NCBI GenBank assembly: GCA_046349595.1
Contig: JAXMCA010000002.1
Coordinates: 682,001 to 746,000, forward strand
Direction: 5' to 3'
DNA: 64,000 nucleotides
Source of the DNA: JACRLW01 sp046349595
Lineage (GTDB): Bacteria; Planctomycetota; UBA1135; UBA2386
Part shown: positions 37,119-46,218 of the stretch, in pieces
Layout of the letters: each line of letters opens with the position of its first letter
How positions within the stretch are numbered: the stretch's first letter is position 1
The notes under the pieces: model-generated
What the model saw: only the letters and a program-made list of their open reading frames with translations
Told to the model about the DNA's origin: nothing
Database searches by the model: none
Program-made: the position numbers and the translations under genes

Positions 37119-39689
37119 TCAGGCCCCGGTGATCTCGACCATCTCGAGGTTGCCGAGCGTCAGGGTCGACGACAGCGGATCGAAGCCGACCAACTGCAGC
37201 GGCAGGGTCACACCGGCGAGTCCCTGCGGCACGCCCAGATCGATCGCGCTCGCACCGGTCGCCGTCCCGATCACCGTGGTGAAGGTCGCCGGCGACACGA
37301 GACGCAGGAATCCCCAGTTCGCGACCGGCACGCGCGTGGTGAAGGGGCTGAACAGGACGAAGCCGAACTGCCCGGCGGGAACAGCCACATCGAGACGCAC
37401 CACTTTGCCCTCCTGCGCGGGACCGCGCGAGGCGAGCTGGTGATCGGAGCGCAGCAGTACCGCGGGCGGAGCATCGTCGCGCGTGGCGACCACGTCGTCA
37501 TCGTGATCGGCGTCGAGATCCGCGACCAGCAGGTCGTGCAATACGCGGCTGCCGCCGACCGCGACGGTTCCTGCGGACAGGAACGCGCCGTTCGGGCGAC
37601 GCGCGAGGAGCAGGGGATCCGCGGACTGCCGACCGATCATCACACGACGCGCGGTCGCAGGGCCGAGCGCGGCCACGCAACGGGCACCCGTGATCGGCAG
37701 GAGGGCGGCGAGTTCGACCGCGGTGACATCGACGAACATCCCGTTGCCGAGACCGCGCAGGAAGGCCACTCCCTCGGCCGAGCTCGGGGTCGCGCAGAAC
37801 AGGTCGAGTCGTCCATCCCCGTCGAGATCCTCGAGAACCCCGGCGACGGCCGGAGCGAGCGTGACCGCGGCTCCCGGCTGCTGCACGAACTGCAGCCGAT
37901 CGTTGCCACGCGCGAGGTGCACCTGCGGACCGTCGTTCGCCGAGAGCACCACCAGATCACGCGCGCCGTCACCGTCGACATCGCCGGTCAGGATCGCTTC
38001 GACGCTGCCGAGATGGACGAAGGGGAGCGCGTTGCCGAGTTCGGTCAGCGACGTGCCGTCGTTGCGGTGGATCGTGACGCGGCCCGAGACGTCGCCGAGC
38101 AACAGATCACTCGGTGCTTCGATCGGACGGGCGACGCCGAGCGTGGCGATACCGGCCGCACTGAAGATGCGCCCGACCTGCACACCGCCGAGCGTGGCGC
38201 TGCGGTCCACCCAGCCGGTGACGGCGCTACGCCCGAGCACCGTCACTCCGGTCGCGCTCGCGACGCCGGGCTGGCCGACCACGAACAGATCCTGCGGTGC
38301 TCCACCGGCGGCGAGTCGGCACGGCAACAGCGCGAGGATCGTGCCGAGACCGATCACGTCGGGAGGGGCGAAGGGCGCGGGACGGAAGCGCGCGCCGCCG
38401 TCGTTCGCCCAGGCGACGAAGTGGCCTGTCGCCGAGCACGTCAGCACATCGGGGTCGCCCTCGCCGGACAGATCGAGGATCGCGGCGCGCGCCCCCGTCT
38501 GCCCTCCGGACGACGGCACCGTCCCGTCCTCCGTGGCGACCAGCCCACCCGACGGTGCGCCGAGCAGGATCGCATCGCGCAGCGCCGCGCCGGGGACGAG
38601 CAGGTCGAGGTCGAGATCGCCGTCGAGATCGACCGCGCACAGCCGTCGATGGCTGCCTCCATCGAGCCACCGCACTCCGCCCAGGAAGCTCCCGCCGCCG
38701 GTTCCGGCGCCGACCCAGAGGGCTCCCGCGCCATCGAGTCCGATGCAGTCCGCGGATCCATCGTGGTCGATGTCGCCGACGGCGATCGCCATCCACGATG
38801 CCAGCGCGATCGAGTTCGGCGCGGGCGACACGCGCGTCGCACCCTGGCGCGTCACCCTGGCGACGACCGGCGGCAAGGTCGCGGTCGAGTCGGGCGCAGC
38901 GATCAGCTCGGGTGCCCGGTCGCCGTCGAGGTCGGCCGTGGCGAGCGCCGCGATCGGCGTCGCTCCGGCGACCGGCACGAGGGTCTGCACGAAGCTGCCC
39001 GAACCCGAGTTGAACAGCACCAGGGTCGGGGCGAGTGCGGTGGCGCCGAGCACGATGTCGGGCGCGCCGTCGCGATCGAAGTCGGCGACGGTCGCCGTCG
39101 TCCGTGGCTGACTCGCCGCGCTCGGCAGCAGCACGCTCGCGTCGACGAAGGCCGCTCCACCCGATTGCAGAAGCAGCCGCGGCGGGCCGTTCACGGGCAG
39201 CACCAGGAGGTCGTCGCCGCCCGCGCGGTCGAAGTCCGCGGCGACCAGGACCAGCGTGGCGACGAATCCTCCGCTGGGGATCGCTCCGGTCGGCGCGCGC
39301 GCGAAGCGCCCGGTGCCGTCGTTGACCAGCAGGACGTCGGTCGAGGCCAGCATGCCGACCGCGAGGTCCTGGTCGCCGTCGCCGTCGAAGTCGCCGGCCG
39401 CCAGCGAGCGGATGCCTCCGGCGAAGTCCAGCATCGCGGCGGGCTGGGTGGCGTGCGGAGCGAACACTCCCGACACCGACTGCAGCAGCACCGCGACGCG
39501 GTCATCCGTTGCGCGCGCGAGATCGGGTCGGCCGTCCCCGTCGAAGTCCGCGACCACGCACGCGGTGCAATCACCCGTCCCGGCCGGCAGGCGCGGACGT
39601 GGGTCGCCGAGCACCGGGCCCTGCGCCAGGACTGCGGATGCGGCGCAGAGGACCGCGGCGGGGAACAGGAACGAATTCAGCACAGGCAC
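37119..39689 (-). CDS. Secreted VCBS/FG-GAP-repeat protein
   Basis: The product has 856 residues from a GTG at 39689 (a second GTG two codons later is possible). A signal peptide ends ASAVLAQ. The body is a run of VCBS-like blades with repeated D-x-D-x-D-G loops (VVADFDGDGRPDLARA, AAGDFDGDGDQDLAVG, LTGDVDGDGARDLVVL and others), probably two propellers. The last ~110 residues form the beta module shared with other secreted proteins here (DLGVPQGLAGVTLPLQLVGF). It is an extracellular binding or structural protein; ligand unknown. Confidence 0.85.
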   Translation of the reverse strand: MPVLNSFLFPAAVLCAASAVLAQGPVLGDPRPRLPAGTGDCTACVVADFDGDGRPDLARATDDRVAVLLQSVSGVFAPHATQPAAMLDFAGGIRSLAAGDFDGDGDQDLAVGMLASTDVLLVNDGTGRFARAPTGAIPSGGFVATLVLVAADFDRAGGDDLLVLPVNGPPRLLLQSGGAAFVDASVLLPSAASQPRTTATVADFDRDGAPDIVLGATALAPTLVLFNSGSGSFVQTLVPVAGATPIAALATADLDGDRAPELIAAPDSTATLPPVVARVTRQGATRVSPAPNSIALASWMAIAVGDIDHDGSADCIGLDGAGALWVGAGTGGGSFLGGVRWLDGGSHRRLCAVDLDGDLDLDLLVPGAALRDAILLGAPSGGLVATEDGTVPSSGGQTGARAAILDLSGEGDPDVLTCSATGHFVAWANDGGARFRPAPFAPPDVIGLGTILALLPCRLAAGGAPQDLFVVGQPGVASATGVTVLGRSAVTGWVDRSATLGGVQVGRIFSAAGIATLGVARPIEAPSDLLLGDVSGRVTIHRNDGTSLTELGNALPFVHLGSVEAILTGDVDGDGARDLVVLSANDGPQVHLARGNDRLQFVQQPGAAVTLAPAVAGVLEDLDGDGRLDLFCATPSSAEGVAFLRGLGNGMFVDVTAVELAALLPITGARCVAALGPATARRVMIGRQSADPLLLARRPNGAFLSAGTVAVGGSRVLHDLLVADLDADHDDDVVATRDDAPPAVLLRSDHQLASRGPAQEGKVVRLDVAVPAGQFGFVLFSPFTTRVPVANWGFLRLVSPATFTTVIGTATGASAIDLGVPQGLAGVTLPLQLVGFDPLSSTLTLGNLEMVEITGA

Positions 39690-39781
39690 GCGCTCGACGC
39701 AGGACGGTCGTCAAGGATACGCCTACGGGAACCGGGTGCGCGTCCCGTCGGATCGCAGGTCGCACCCGACGCGAGACCCCC

Positions 39782-41425
39782 ATGACGACGATGCTGCGAG
39801 TCCTTGGCTTCTTGTCCTGGCTCACCCTGTTCGCCGGGGCTGTCCCCGCGCAATCCCGCGCCGAGTTCCGCTTCCAGTTCGCCGCCGGACAGGAACGAGC
39901 CAAGGTGCAGGTCCGCTACGAGGGCTGCGAGGCCGCGCGCTTCGATGTCGCGATGCCGGCGTGGAAGCCCGGCTCCTACACCATCCACGATTTCGGCAAG
40001 AACGTCGTCGACATCCATGCCCACGACGGCGACGGCAAGGAGCTGAATCTCGAGGGTGACGACCCGAACGCCTGGCACATCCACGCCGACGGCGCGAAGA
40101 CCATCGTCATCGACTACGAGCTGGTCACCCGTCCGAAGTCCGGCTTCGGCCCCGGCTACTCGCTCGGCAAGGGCCTCGGACCGCAGGACAAGCCGAAAGA
40201 GGGCAGCGATCCCGACGCGAAGGACCCGGCGACCTGGCAGGCCTACGGATTCGAAGGGCCGGCGTGCTGGCTCTACGTGCCGGGCAAGATCGGCATCCCG
40301 CATCGCGTCACCTTCGACCTCCCCGCCGACTGGGACATCGCCACCGGGCTGCAGCGCGTCGACGACAAGGCCCTGATCTTCGAAGCCCCGGACTACGACG
40401 TGTTCACCGACTGCCCCTTCCACGTCGGTCACTTCGAGCGCAAGAGCTTCGACGCCGACGGCGCCCGCTACGAGATCGTGATGTCGGGCTTCGCCCAGGA
40501 CCGCCACGACCGCGACGAGATCGTCGATCGCTATCGGAGGATCGTCGCGGCGCACCACGCGATGTGGGGCAAGCCGCCGTACTCGCGCTACGTCTTCCTG
40601 ATCGGCTACCCCGGCGGTGGCGGACTCGAGCACCTCAACTCCTGCGACATGGGAATGATGGATCTGTCCGGTTCGGAGCCCGGCAAGCCGTCGGCGTGGG
40701 ACTCGCTCGTCAGCCACGAGTTCTTCCACTGCCACAACGTGAAGCGGCTGCGTCCGGAAGCTCTCGGCCCCTTCGACTACAGCGGGCCGAACCGCACCAA
40801 GTTCCTGTGGTTGTCCGAAGGCGTGACCAGCTACTACGGCGACGTGCTGCTGGTGCGCGCGGGCATCTGGGACGCCGACCACTTCTGGCTCAATGCCATC
40901 GGCGACGAGATCCGCACGCTGCAGGCCAACCCGGGCCGCCTGAAGATGAGCATCGCCGAGGCGAGCTGGACGGTGTGGGACGCCCCCTACATGCGCCGCG
41001 GACGCACCGCGCCCGACTACTACAACAAGGGCGAGCTGCTCGGCCTGCTGCTCGACATCGCGATCCGCGATGCGACCGACGACGGGAAGTCCTTCGACGA
41101 CGTGATGCGCGCTCTCTACGAGCAGTGCATGTCGACCGGCAAGGGCTTCGCCGACGGAGACGTCGCGTCGATGTGCAGCAAGGTCGCCGGCAAGCCGATG
41201 GACGAGTTCTTCGCGAAGTACGTCGACGGCGTCGAGGAGCTGCCCTTCGCCGAGATGCTGGCGAAGATCGGCATCCGCTTCGCCAAGCAGGAGGCCCAGG
41301 GCGACGAGGCGGAGCAGGGCAATCGTCGCCGCCGTCGCGAGGCCATCCGCCTCGAGTTCGACCCCGAGGCGGGGGAACGCGCGCAGAAGCTGCGCGCCGC
41401 GATCACCGCGCCCATCGCGCGCTGA
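39782..41425 (+). CDS. M61-family glycyl aminopeptidase-like protease
   Basis: The product has 547 residues with a signal peptide (ending AGAVPAQ). The N-terminal beta domain has MPAWKPGSYTIHDFGKNV, typical of M61. The zinc site is intact: HEFFH near residue 312 and WLSEGVTSYYGD with the third ligand near 345. M61 enzymes usually end with a PDZ domain; here the C-terminus is shorter and ends in a charged stretch (EQGNRRRRREA), so the PDZ domain seems absent. It probably trims peptides in the periplasm. Confidence 0.88.
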   Translation: MTTMLRVLGFLSWLTLFAGAVPAQSRAEFRFQFAAGQERAKVQVRYEGCEAARFDVAMPAWKPGSYTIHDFGKNVVDIHAHDGDGKELNLEGDDPNAWHIHADGAKTIVIDYELVTRPKSGFGPGYSLGKGLGPQDKPKEGSDPDAKDPATWQAYGFEGPACWLYVPGKIGIPHRVTFDLPADWDIATGLQRVDDKALIFEAPDYDVFTDCPFHVGHFERKSFDADGARYEIVMSGFAQDRHDRDEIVDRYRRIVAAHHAMWGKPPYSRYVFLIGYPGGGGLEHLNSCDMGMMDLSGSEPGKPSAWDSLVSHEFFHCHNVKRLRPEALGPFDYSGPNRTKFLWLSEGVTSYYGDVLLVRAGIWDADHFWLNAIGDEIRTLQANPGRLKMSIAEASWTVWDAPYMRRGRTAPDYYNKGELLGLLLDIAIRDATDDGKSFDDVMRALYEQCMSTGKGFADGDVASMCSKVAGKPMDEFFAKYVDGVEELPFAEMLAKIGIRFAKQEAQGDEAEQGNRRRRREAIRLEFDPEAGERAQKLRAAITAPIAR

Positions 41426-41465
41426 TCCACTCGAATTCCGCGCGTCCGACGCGCGCCCGGATCAG
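41422..41465. terminator. Convergent hairpin spanning both stop codons
   Basis: CTGATCC (41422-41428) pairs with GGATCAG (41459-41465), and inside it GCGCGT (41440-41445) pairs with ACGCGC (41449-41454). The outer arms contain the stop codons of the M61 gene and of slyD on the other strand. There is no T run. It may serve as a shared termination or 3'-end protection structure. Confidence 0.5.
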
Positions 41466-41968
41466 TGTTCGTGACCGCCTTCGCCGTGGACGTGCCCGTG
41501 CTCGCGCTCCTCGGCGGTGGCATCGCGCACCTCGAGGATGCGCACCTCGTAGTGCAGCACCTCGCCGGCGAGCGGGTGGTTCATGTCGACGATCACGTGG
41601 TCGTCGTGGAGCTCCATCACCATGCACGGCGTGAGGTTGCCGTCCTCGTCCTCCGCGGTGAGCTGCATGCCGACCTCGAGTTCGAGGTCCGCGGGGAAGG
41701 CGTCGCGCGGGACCTCGTCGACCGCGTCGGGGTCGTGGTCGCCGTAGCCTTCGTCGGGGCTCACCACGATTTTCACGACTTCGCCCACGGCCTTGCCGGT
41801 GAGCGCATCCTCGAGCCCCGGCACGATGTTCCCGGCGCCGTGCAGGTAGCTCATCGGCTCCTCGTCGGCCTCGGTGTCGACGACGAGTTCGTCACCTTCG
41901 AGCGAGAGCTTGTAGTGCAGGGTCACGACCTTGCCGTCCGCGACCGTCGTTTCGCGCATGTTCGTCAT
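41462..41968 (-). CDS. slyD: SlyD-like FKBP-type peptidyl-prolyl isomerase
   Basis: The product has 168 residues. The FKBP core (VVTLHYKLSLEGDELVVDT, MSYLHGAGNIVPGLEDALTG) carries the IF insertion (PDEGYGDHDPDAVDEVPRDAF) typical of SlyD, and the C-terminus is His-rich (HGHVHGEGGHEH), the metal-binding tail. SlyD is a cytoplasmic proline isomerase and chaperone that also delivers nickel in some bacteria. The ATG at 41968 is taken; one at 41959 is an alternative. Confidence 0.92.
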   Translation of the reverse strand: MTNMRETTVADGKVVTLHYKLSLEGDELVVDTEADEEPMSYLHGAGNIVPGLEDALTGKAVGEVVKIVVSPDEGYGDHDPDAVDEVPRDAFPADLELEVGMQLTAEDEDGNLTPCMVMELHDDHVIVDMNHPLAGEVLHYEVRILEVRDATAEEREHGHVHGEGGHEH

Positions 41969-42027
41969 GTCGCGGCGAAGGTAGGGAGCGGGCGCCGCTT
42001 GGGAATGGACGATCCTGAAATTCGCCC

Positions 42028-43392
42028 TCAGCCGAACAGGTGGGCCAGCATGCGGCCCTGAACCTCCAGCGCGCCGACCACGCCGGCCGCACCCCTCTTC
42101 GAGGAGGAGAGGTACACGGGCCCCGCGGAGTCGTCCTCGAACAGCCGGCCGTGGGAGCCACGCACGATCGCGGGATCGGTGCCGATCACGTCCATCAGGT
42201 AGCGGAAACCGCACAGCTTCTTGGCGAGGTTCTTCGCGACGCGCAGCTTGGGGAAGCGCAGACGCGGATCGACGAACAGCTCCGTCGGGTCGTAGCCCGG
42301 CTTGCGATGGATGTCGACCGTGGTGGCGAAGTCGGGGCGCCGCGCCTCGTCGAGCCAGTAGTGGTAGGCGAACCACGCGCCGCGCTCGGCGATGCACACC
42401 AGTTCGCCGCTGCGTTCGTGGTCGATGCCGGACTCGCGCTGCTGCGCACGGTCGAGCACGCGCGCGACGCCGGGTTGCCGGGCGAGCAGGGCACGGACCG
42501 CTTCGAGGTCGGACCCGCGGCCGAGGTAGACGTGCGCGCACTGGTGATCGGCGACGGCGAACGCGCGGCACGCTCCCGCGTCGAGCAGTTCGCCGTGGCT
42601 GGTGTCCTGCACGCGCAGGAATCCGGCCTCCCGCAGGACCCGATTGGGGAACACCACGTGGTCGACGCGCTCGATGCCGTACTCCGACAGCGCGATCACC
42701 TCGGCTCCGCGGGCCATCGCCTCGTCGATCAGCCGACCCGCTTCGGCATCGACCGCGGCGACCTGAGCGACCGAGCGCGGATCGTCCGGTCCGAAGCGCT
42801 GGTGGTCGTAGTCGAGGTGCGGCAGGTAGACCATGCACAGCGTCGGGTCGTGGCGCCGGATCACCTCGATCGAGGCGTCGACGATCCATCGCGTCGATCG
42901 GATGTCCGCGGCGGGTCCCCAGAAGTTGAACAGGGGGAACGGTCCGTGCCGAGTCTGCAGCTCCTTCTGCAGCTCCGGTGGATCGCTGTACAGCCCCGGC
43001 TTCTTCAGGCCGTCCGCGTGGTACTCCGGTCGCGGCGTCACCGACCACGCGACGTCCGCGTACATGTTGAACCACCAGAACATCTTCGCGCAGGAGAAGG
43101 ACGAGTCACGCTCGCGTGCGACCTCGTAGACCTTGCGCCCCTGCACGAGCTGGTTCGACTGCCGCCACAGAAACACCTGCGCGAGGTCACGGAAGTACCA
43201 GCCGTTCGCGACCACGCCGTGGTCCCGCGGAGCCGTTCCGGTGAGGAAGCTCGCCTGCACGGTGCAGGTGACGGCGGGAAACACCGTGCGCAAGGGAGCC
43301 GCGAACCCGCGCTCGGCGAGCGCGCGCAGCCGCGGTGCGTGGGCGAGGTCCTTCGGCCGCAGACCGACCACGTCGAGGACGAGCAGCTTCAT
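42028..43392 (-). CDS. Alkaline phosphatase-superfamily phosphodiesterase/nucleotide pyrophosphatase-like
   Basis: The product has 454 residues and no signal peptide, so it is cytoplasmic. The N-terminal LVLDVVGLRP provides a metal-binding Asp7, and FPAVTCTVQASFLTG contains the nucleophilic threonine (Thr42 or Thr44). Further metal ligands are likely in YLPHLDYDHQRFG and in ALSEYGIERVDH. The family includes nucleotide pyrophosphatases and phosphodiesterases; some members occur in ebo-type gene sets, but no such genes are adjacent. The substrate is unknown. Confidence 0.8.
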   Translation of the reverse strand: MKLLVLDVVGLRPKDLAHAPRLRALAERGFAAPLRTVFPAVTCTVQASFLTGTAPRDHGVVANGWYFRDLAQVFLWRQSNQLVQGRKVYEVARERDSSFSCAKMFWWFNMYADVAWSVTPRPEYHADGLKKPGLYSDPPELQKELQTRHGPFPLFNFWGPAADIRSTRWIVDASIEVIRRHDPTLCMVYLPHLDYDHQRFGPDDPRSVAQVAAVDAEAGRLIDEAMARGAEVIALSEYGIERVDHVVFPNRVLREAGFLRVQDTSHGELLDAGACRAFAVADHQCAHVYLGRGSDLEAVRALLARQPGVARVLDRAQQRESGIDHERSGELVCIAERGAWFAYHYWLDEARRPDFATTVDIHRKPGYDPTELFVDPRLRFPKLRVAKNLAKKLCGFRYLMDVIGTDPAIVRGSHGRLFEDDSAGPVYLSSSKRGAAGVVGALEVQGRMLAHLFG

Positions 43393-43450
43393 GGGCGTCC
43401 TCGTCGCAGAACGCGCCGGTGGTCGCAACGGTTTTCCTCGTGCGACTCCT

Positions 43451-45889
43451 TCAAGGATCGAGACCGCGAGCGAAGCGGACGCCGATGGAATCGTGGCAGG
43501 CCGTGGGTTCGATCGCGGTACGCACCGCGCACCGCGCGAGGAAGCCCGGAACTGCATGACTGCCGCCGCGAACCGCGCGCTGCGGATCCCGGTTGCCGGG
43601 ATCGATCCGCATGCCGTCGCCGGGTCGCACCGGGATCGAGTACTTGCGCAAGGCGTCGGCGCAGAGTTCCGCGACGTTGCCGAGCATGTCGTGCAGGCCG
43701 AATCCGTTGGGTCGGTAGCTCCCCACCGCCGCATGGACGAAGCGTCCATCGTCCACTTCGGGAGAAGCGCGACGACTCGGGATCGCCCGCTGGAAGGTCG
43801 CATCCGCGATGTTCTCGTAGCCCTGCAGGCTCGCGACCTCGTTACCGCTGTAGAACACGGTCGTCGTTCCCGCCCGCGCAGCGCACTCCCACTGAGCCTC
43901 GGTGGGCAGCATCAGGTCCATCTCGCGCGCCACGCGATCGGCCTGCTCCGCGGTGATCCTCTCGACGGGGTGCGACGCATCCACGGTCTCGCCACCGACG
44001 TCCTCCGATCGCTGCCACACGCTCGGATTCGACCTGGTGTGCCGGAGCCACTGCGCCTGCGTGACCTCGTACTTCCCGATCAGGAAGGGCGCGAGTTCGA
44101 CATCGTGGACCGGTTGCTCGTTGTGGCTCGCCGCAAGATCCGCGTTCGGCGAACCCGCGGGCCGAGCACCGCCCGGACGCTCGGCCCCCATTGCGAACCG
44201 CGCGCCCGGAACGAGGACCAGCACGATTCCCGTCTCCGCCTGCATCGACCAGTTGCCCGACACCGGATCGCGCTTCGGCCGATCGCCGCTCCAGACGTGC
44301 CAGAACTCCATCAAGCGCGAGTGCGGGTCGAGACCGAGCGGGAGCAGACCTCGGATCGGTCGCAGCTCGAGCTTGCCGTAGCGACCCGACGACCTGACGT
44401 CGCGAGCCGCGTCGTCCCACGCCTGACGGGCTTCCGGAGAACGGAGAGTGACGTCGTCGACCGTGACCGCGAATGCGCGGCGTCGTTGCACATCGCGACC
44501 GTCGGCCTCGAGTCGATCGAGACCGCCGAGGATGTCGCGCAACACGCCGACCTGCCACGACACGACCGGCTCCGGAGACCCGGCCCCGATCCCCGATTCG
44601 AGCGACGCAAGCGTTCGAGAGTGCACGTCGCGTCGAGCGGCGACTCCGGCGACCGCGGCCAGCCACGCGTCGATCCGGGGAATCCGATCCGGAGTCGGTG
44701 GCCACAGTTCCGCCGGCTCGAGCACGAGTTCGGAGACCATCCGCGCATCGGAGAGACGTCGGATCTCCTCGAGAGCCCGCGCGTCACGCATCGCGAACGA
44801 GATGGAGAGTCCGAGACCTCCGGCGAGCAACAGCATGATCGCGAACGTCGACATGGCGAGCATCGGCTCGCGCCGTACCCACCGCGAGATGCGACGCCAA
44901 CCGCCGGCGGGTCGTGCGCGCACCCGGCCTCCGGCGAGGAACGCCCGAAGGTCGGCACCGAGTTCGGCGGCGGACGCGTAGCGATCCGCCGGGTCCTTCT
45001 CCATCGCTCGCGCGACGATCGCGGACAGATCGGTCGGGACCGCGCGTGAGATCTCGTGTGCCGGAACAGGATCGTCCTCGACGATCATGAGCAGCGTCTT
45101 GTCGACGGTGGTTGCGTCGAACGGGGGGCGGCCGGTGAGCACCTCGTAGAGCGCTGCGCCGACTCCGTAGACGTCGGTGCGCGGATCGCAGCGCTCCCCG
45201 CGCACCTGTTCCGGCGCGACGTAGGCCGGCGTCCCGGCGAACTCCCCGGTCCGCGTGACCGTAGGCGACCCGATCTCGCGCGCGATGCCGAAGTCGGTGA
45301 GCACGGCGGAGCCGTCACGGCGCACCAGGATGTTCGACGGCTTGAGGTCGCGGTGGATCACCCCGTGTCGATGCGCGTGCTCCAGCGCGTCGCAGATCGA
45401 GGTGAACCTGGCAACGACCTCCGCGACGGAGCCGGAGCCGATCGCCTCACCGTCGACGAGTTCCATCGCGATCCACGACCGCTCGTCGTCGCTGCCGATC
45501 TCGAGGATCTCGATGATGTTGGAGTGTGCGAGCCGAGATGCGGTGCGCGCTTCGCGATGGAAGCGCGCGAGTGCGCGGCTGTCGGCGGCATGGTGCGGAG
45601 CCATCACCTTCAGCGCGACCCTGCGGCCGAGGGAGACCTGGATCGCCTCGTACACGATTCCCATTCCGCCGCGCCCGACCTCGCGCACGATGCGGTATCC
45701 GCCGACCCGATGCTCCATTGGCGAATCCATCGCCGTCTCCCGCAGCAACATCGGCCCGAGCAGATCGCTCAGGTCAGGATGGGAATCCATCAACTCGGCG
45801 TCGGAAACCTTGGGAACGGTCCGGTGCAGATAGACCAGCTCGCAGGCACGGCGTAGCCGCTCGAAGGGGTCCGGACTGCGTTCGACCAT
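43451..45889 (-). CDS. Ser/Thr protein kinase with membrane helix and FGE-like sensor domain
   Basis: The product has 812 residues. The Hanks-type kinase domain spans about 64-320: GRGGMGIVYEA loop, Lys94 in VALKV, HRDLKPSN (Asp181) and DFG at 199-201. A membrane helix lies at about 343-366, followed by a coiled/linker region, and residues ~540-812 form a formylglycine-generating-enzyme-like domain (PTEAQWECAARAG, GLHDMLGNVAELC, RAVRGGSHA). Only one cysteine is present where true FGE has its two copper-binding cysteines, so it probably binds rather than oxidises. Domain order suggests an extracytoplasmic sensor driving a cytoplasmic kinase. Confidence 0.85.
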   Translation of the reverse strand: MVERSPDPFERLRRACELVYLHRTVPKVSDAELMDSHPDLSDLLGPMLLRETAMDSPMEHRVGGYRIVREVGRGGMGIVYEAIQVSLGRRVALKVMAPHHAADSRALARFHREARTASRLAHSNIIEILEIGSDDERSWIAMELVDGEAIGSGSVAEVVARFTSICDALEHAHRHGVIHRDLKPSNILVRRDGSAVLTDFGIAREIGSPTVTRTGEFAGTPAYVAPEQVRGERCDPRTDVYGVGAALYEVLTGRPPFDATTVDKTLLMIVEDDPVPAHEISRAVPTDLSAIVARAMEKDPADRYASAAELGADLRAFLAGGRVRARPAGGWRRISRWVRREPMLAMSTFAIMLLLAGGLGLSISFAMRDARALEEIRRLSDARMVSELVLEPAELWPPTPDRIPRIDAWLAAVAGVAARRDVHSRTLASLESGIGAGSPEPVVSWQVGVLRDILGGLDRLEADGRDVQRRRAFAVTVDDVTLRSPEARQAWDDAARDVRSSGRYGKLELRPIRGLLPLGLDPHSRLMEFWHVWSGDRPKRDPVSGNWSMQAETGIVLVLVPGARFAMGAERPGGARPAGSPNADLAASHNEQPVHDVELAPFLIGKYEVTQAQWLRHTRSNPSVWQRSEDVGGETVDASHPVERITAEQADRVAREMDLMLPTEAQWECAARAGTTTVFYSGNEVASLQGYENIADATFQRAIPSRRASPEVDDGRFVHAAVGSYRPNGFGLHDMLGNVAELCADALRKYSIPVRPGDGMRIDPGNRDPQRAVRGGSHAVPGFLARCAVRTAIEPTACHDSIGVRFARGLDP

Positions 45890-45943
45890 CGGCGTCACCG
45901 ATAGCGCAGAGGGTGCGGACAGGGAATCGAGTCCCGAAGACCT

Positions 45944-46082
45944 GGGTCCGCAGACCGGAGAATCGTCGCGCGAAGCGACGATTCGAAGGCCGGAGCGACC
46001 CCAGCCAACAAAGCGGCCTGGGCGCTCCTGATCGGCGCGCAGCAACGACGCGGCAAGCCTTGGGTTGCGGCCCTGGCCGCGA
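45944..46082 (-). repeat. Dispersed structured repeat R2, copy A (upstream of kinase)
   Basis: This 139-bp copy reads toward the kinase gene and ends 54 bp before its start. Its 3' hairpin is a perfect GAATCGTCGC/GCGACGATTC stem with a TTCG-type loop. It is closely related to copy B at 54576-54713, sharing long blocks such as ACAAAGCGGCC (complement strand) and the end GGACCC. Confidence 0.8.
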
Positions 46083-46218
46083 TGGGAATCCCGCGTTCGC
46101 TTTCCCGCCGTCGTCCTCTTCCTCATCCCGTGTCCGACCCGCGCCGGTCGGGGCCCGGACGCCCCGCGCTCCCCTGCCCACCGTCGAAGGCCCCGTCCGC
46201 TCCGAGATGAGCCCCCCA

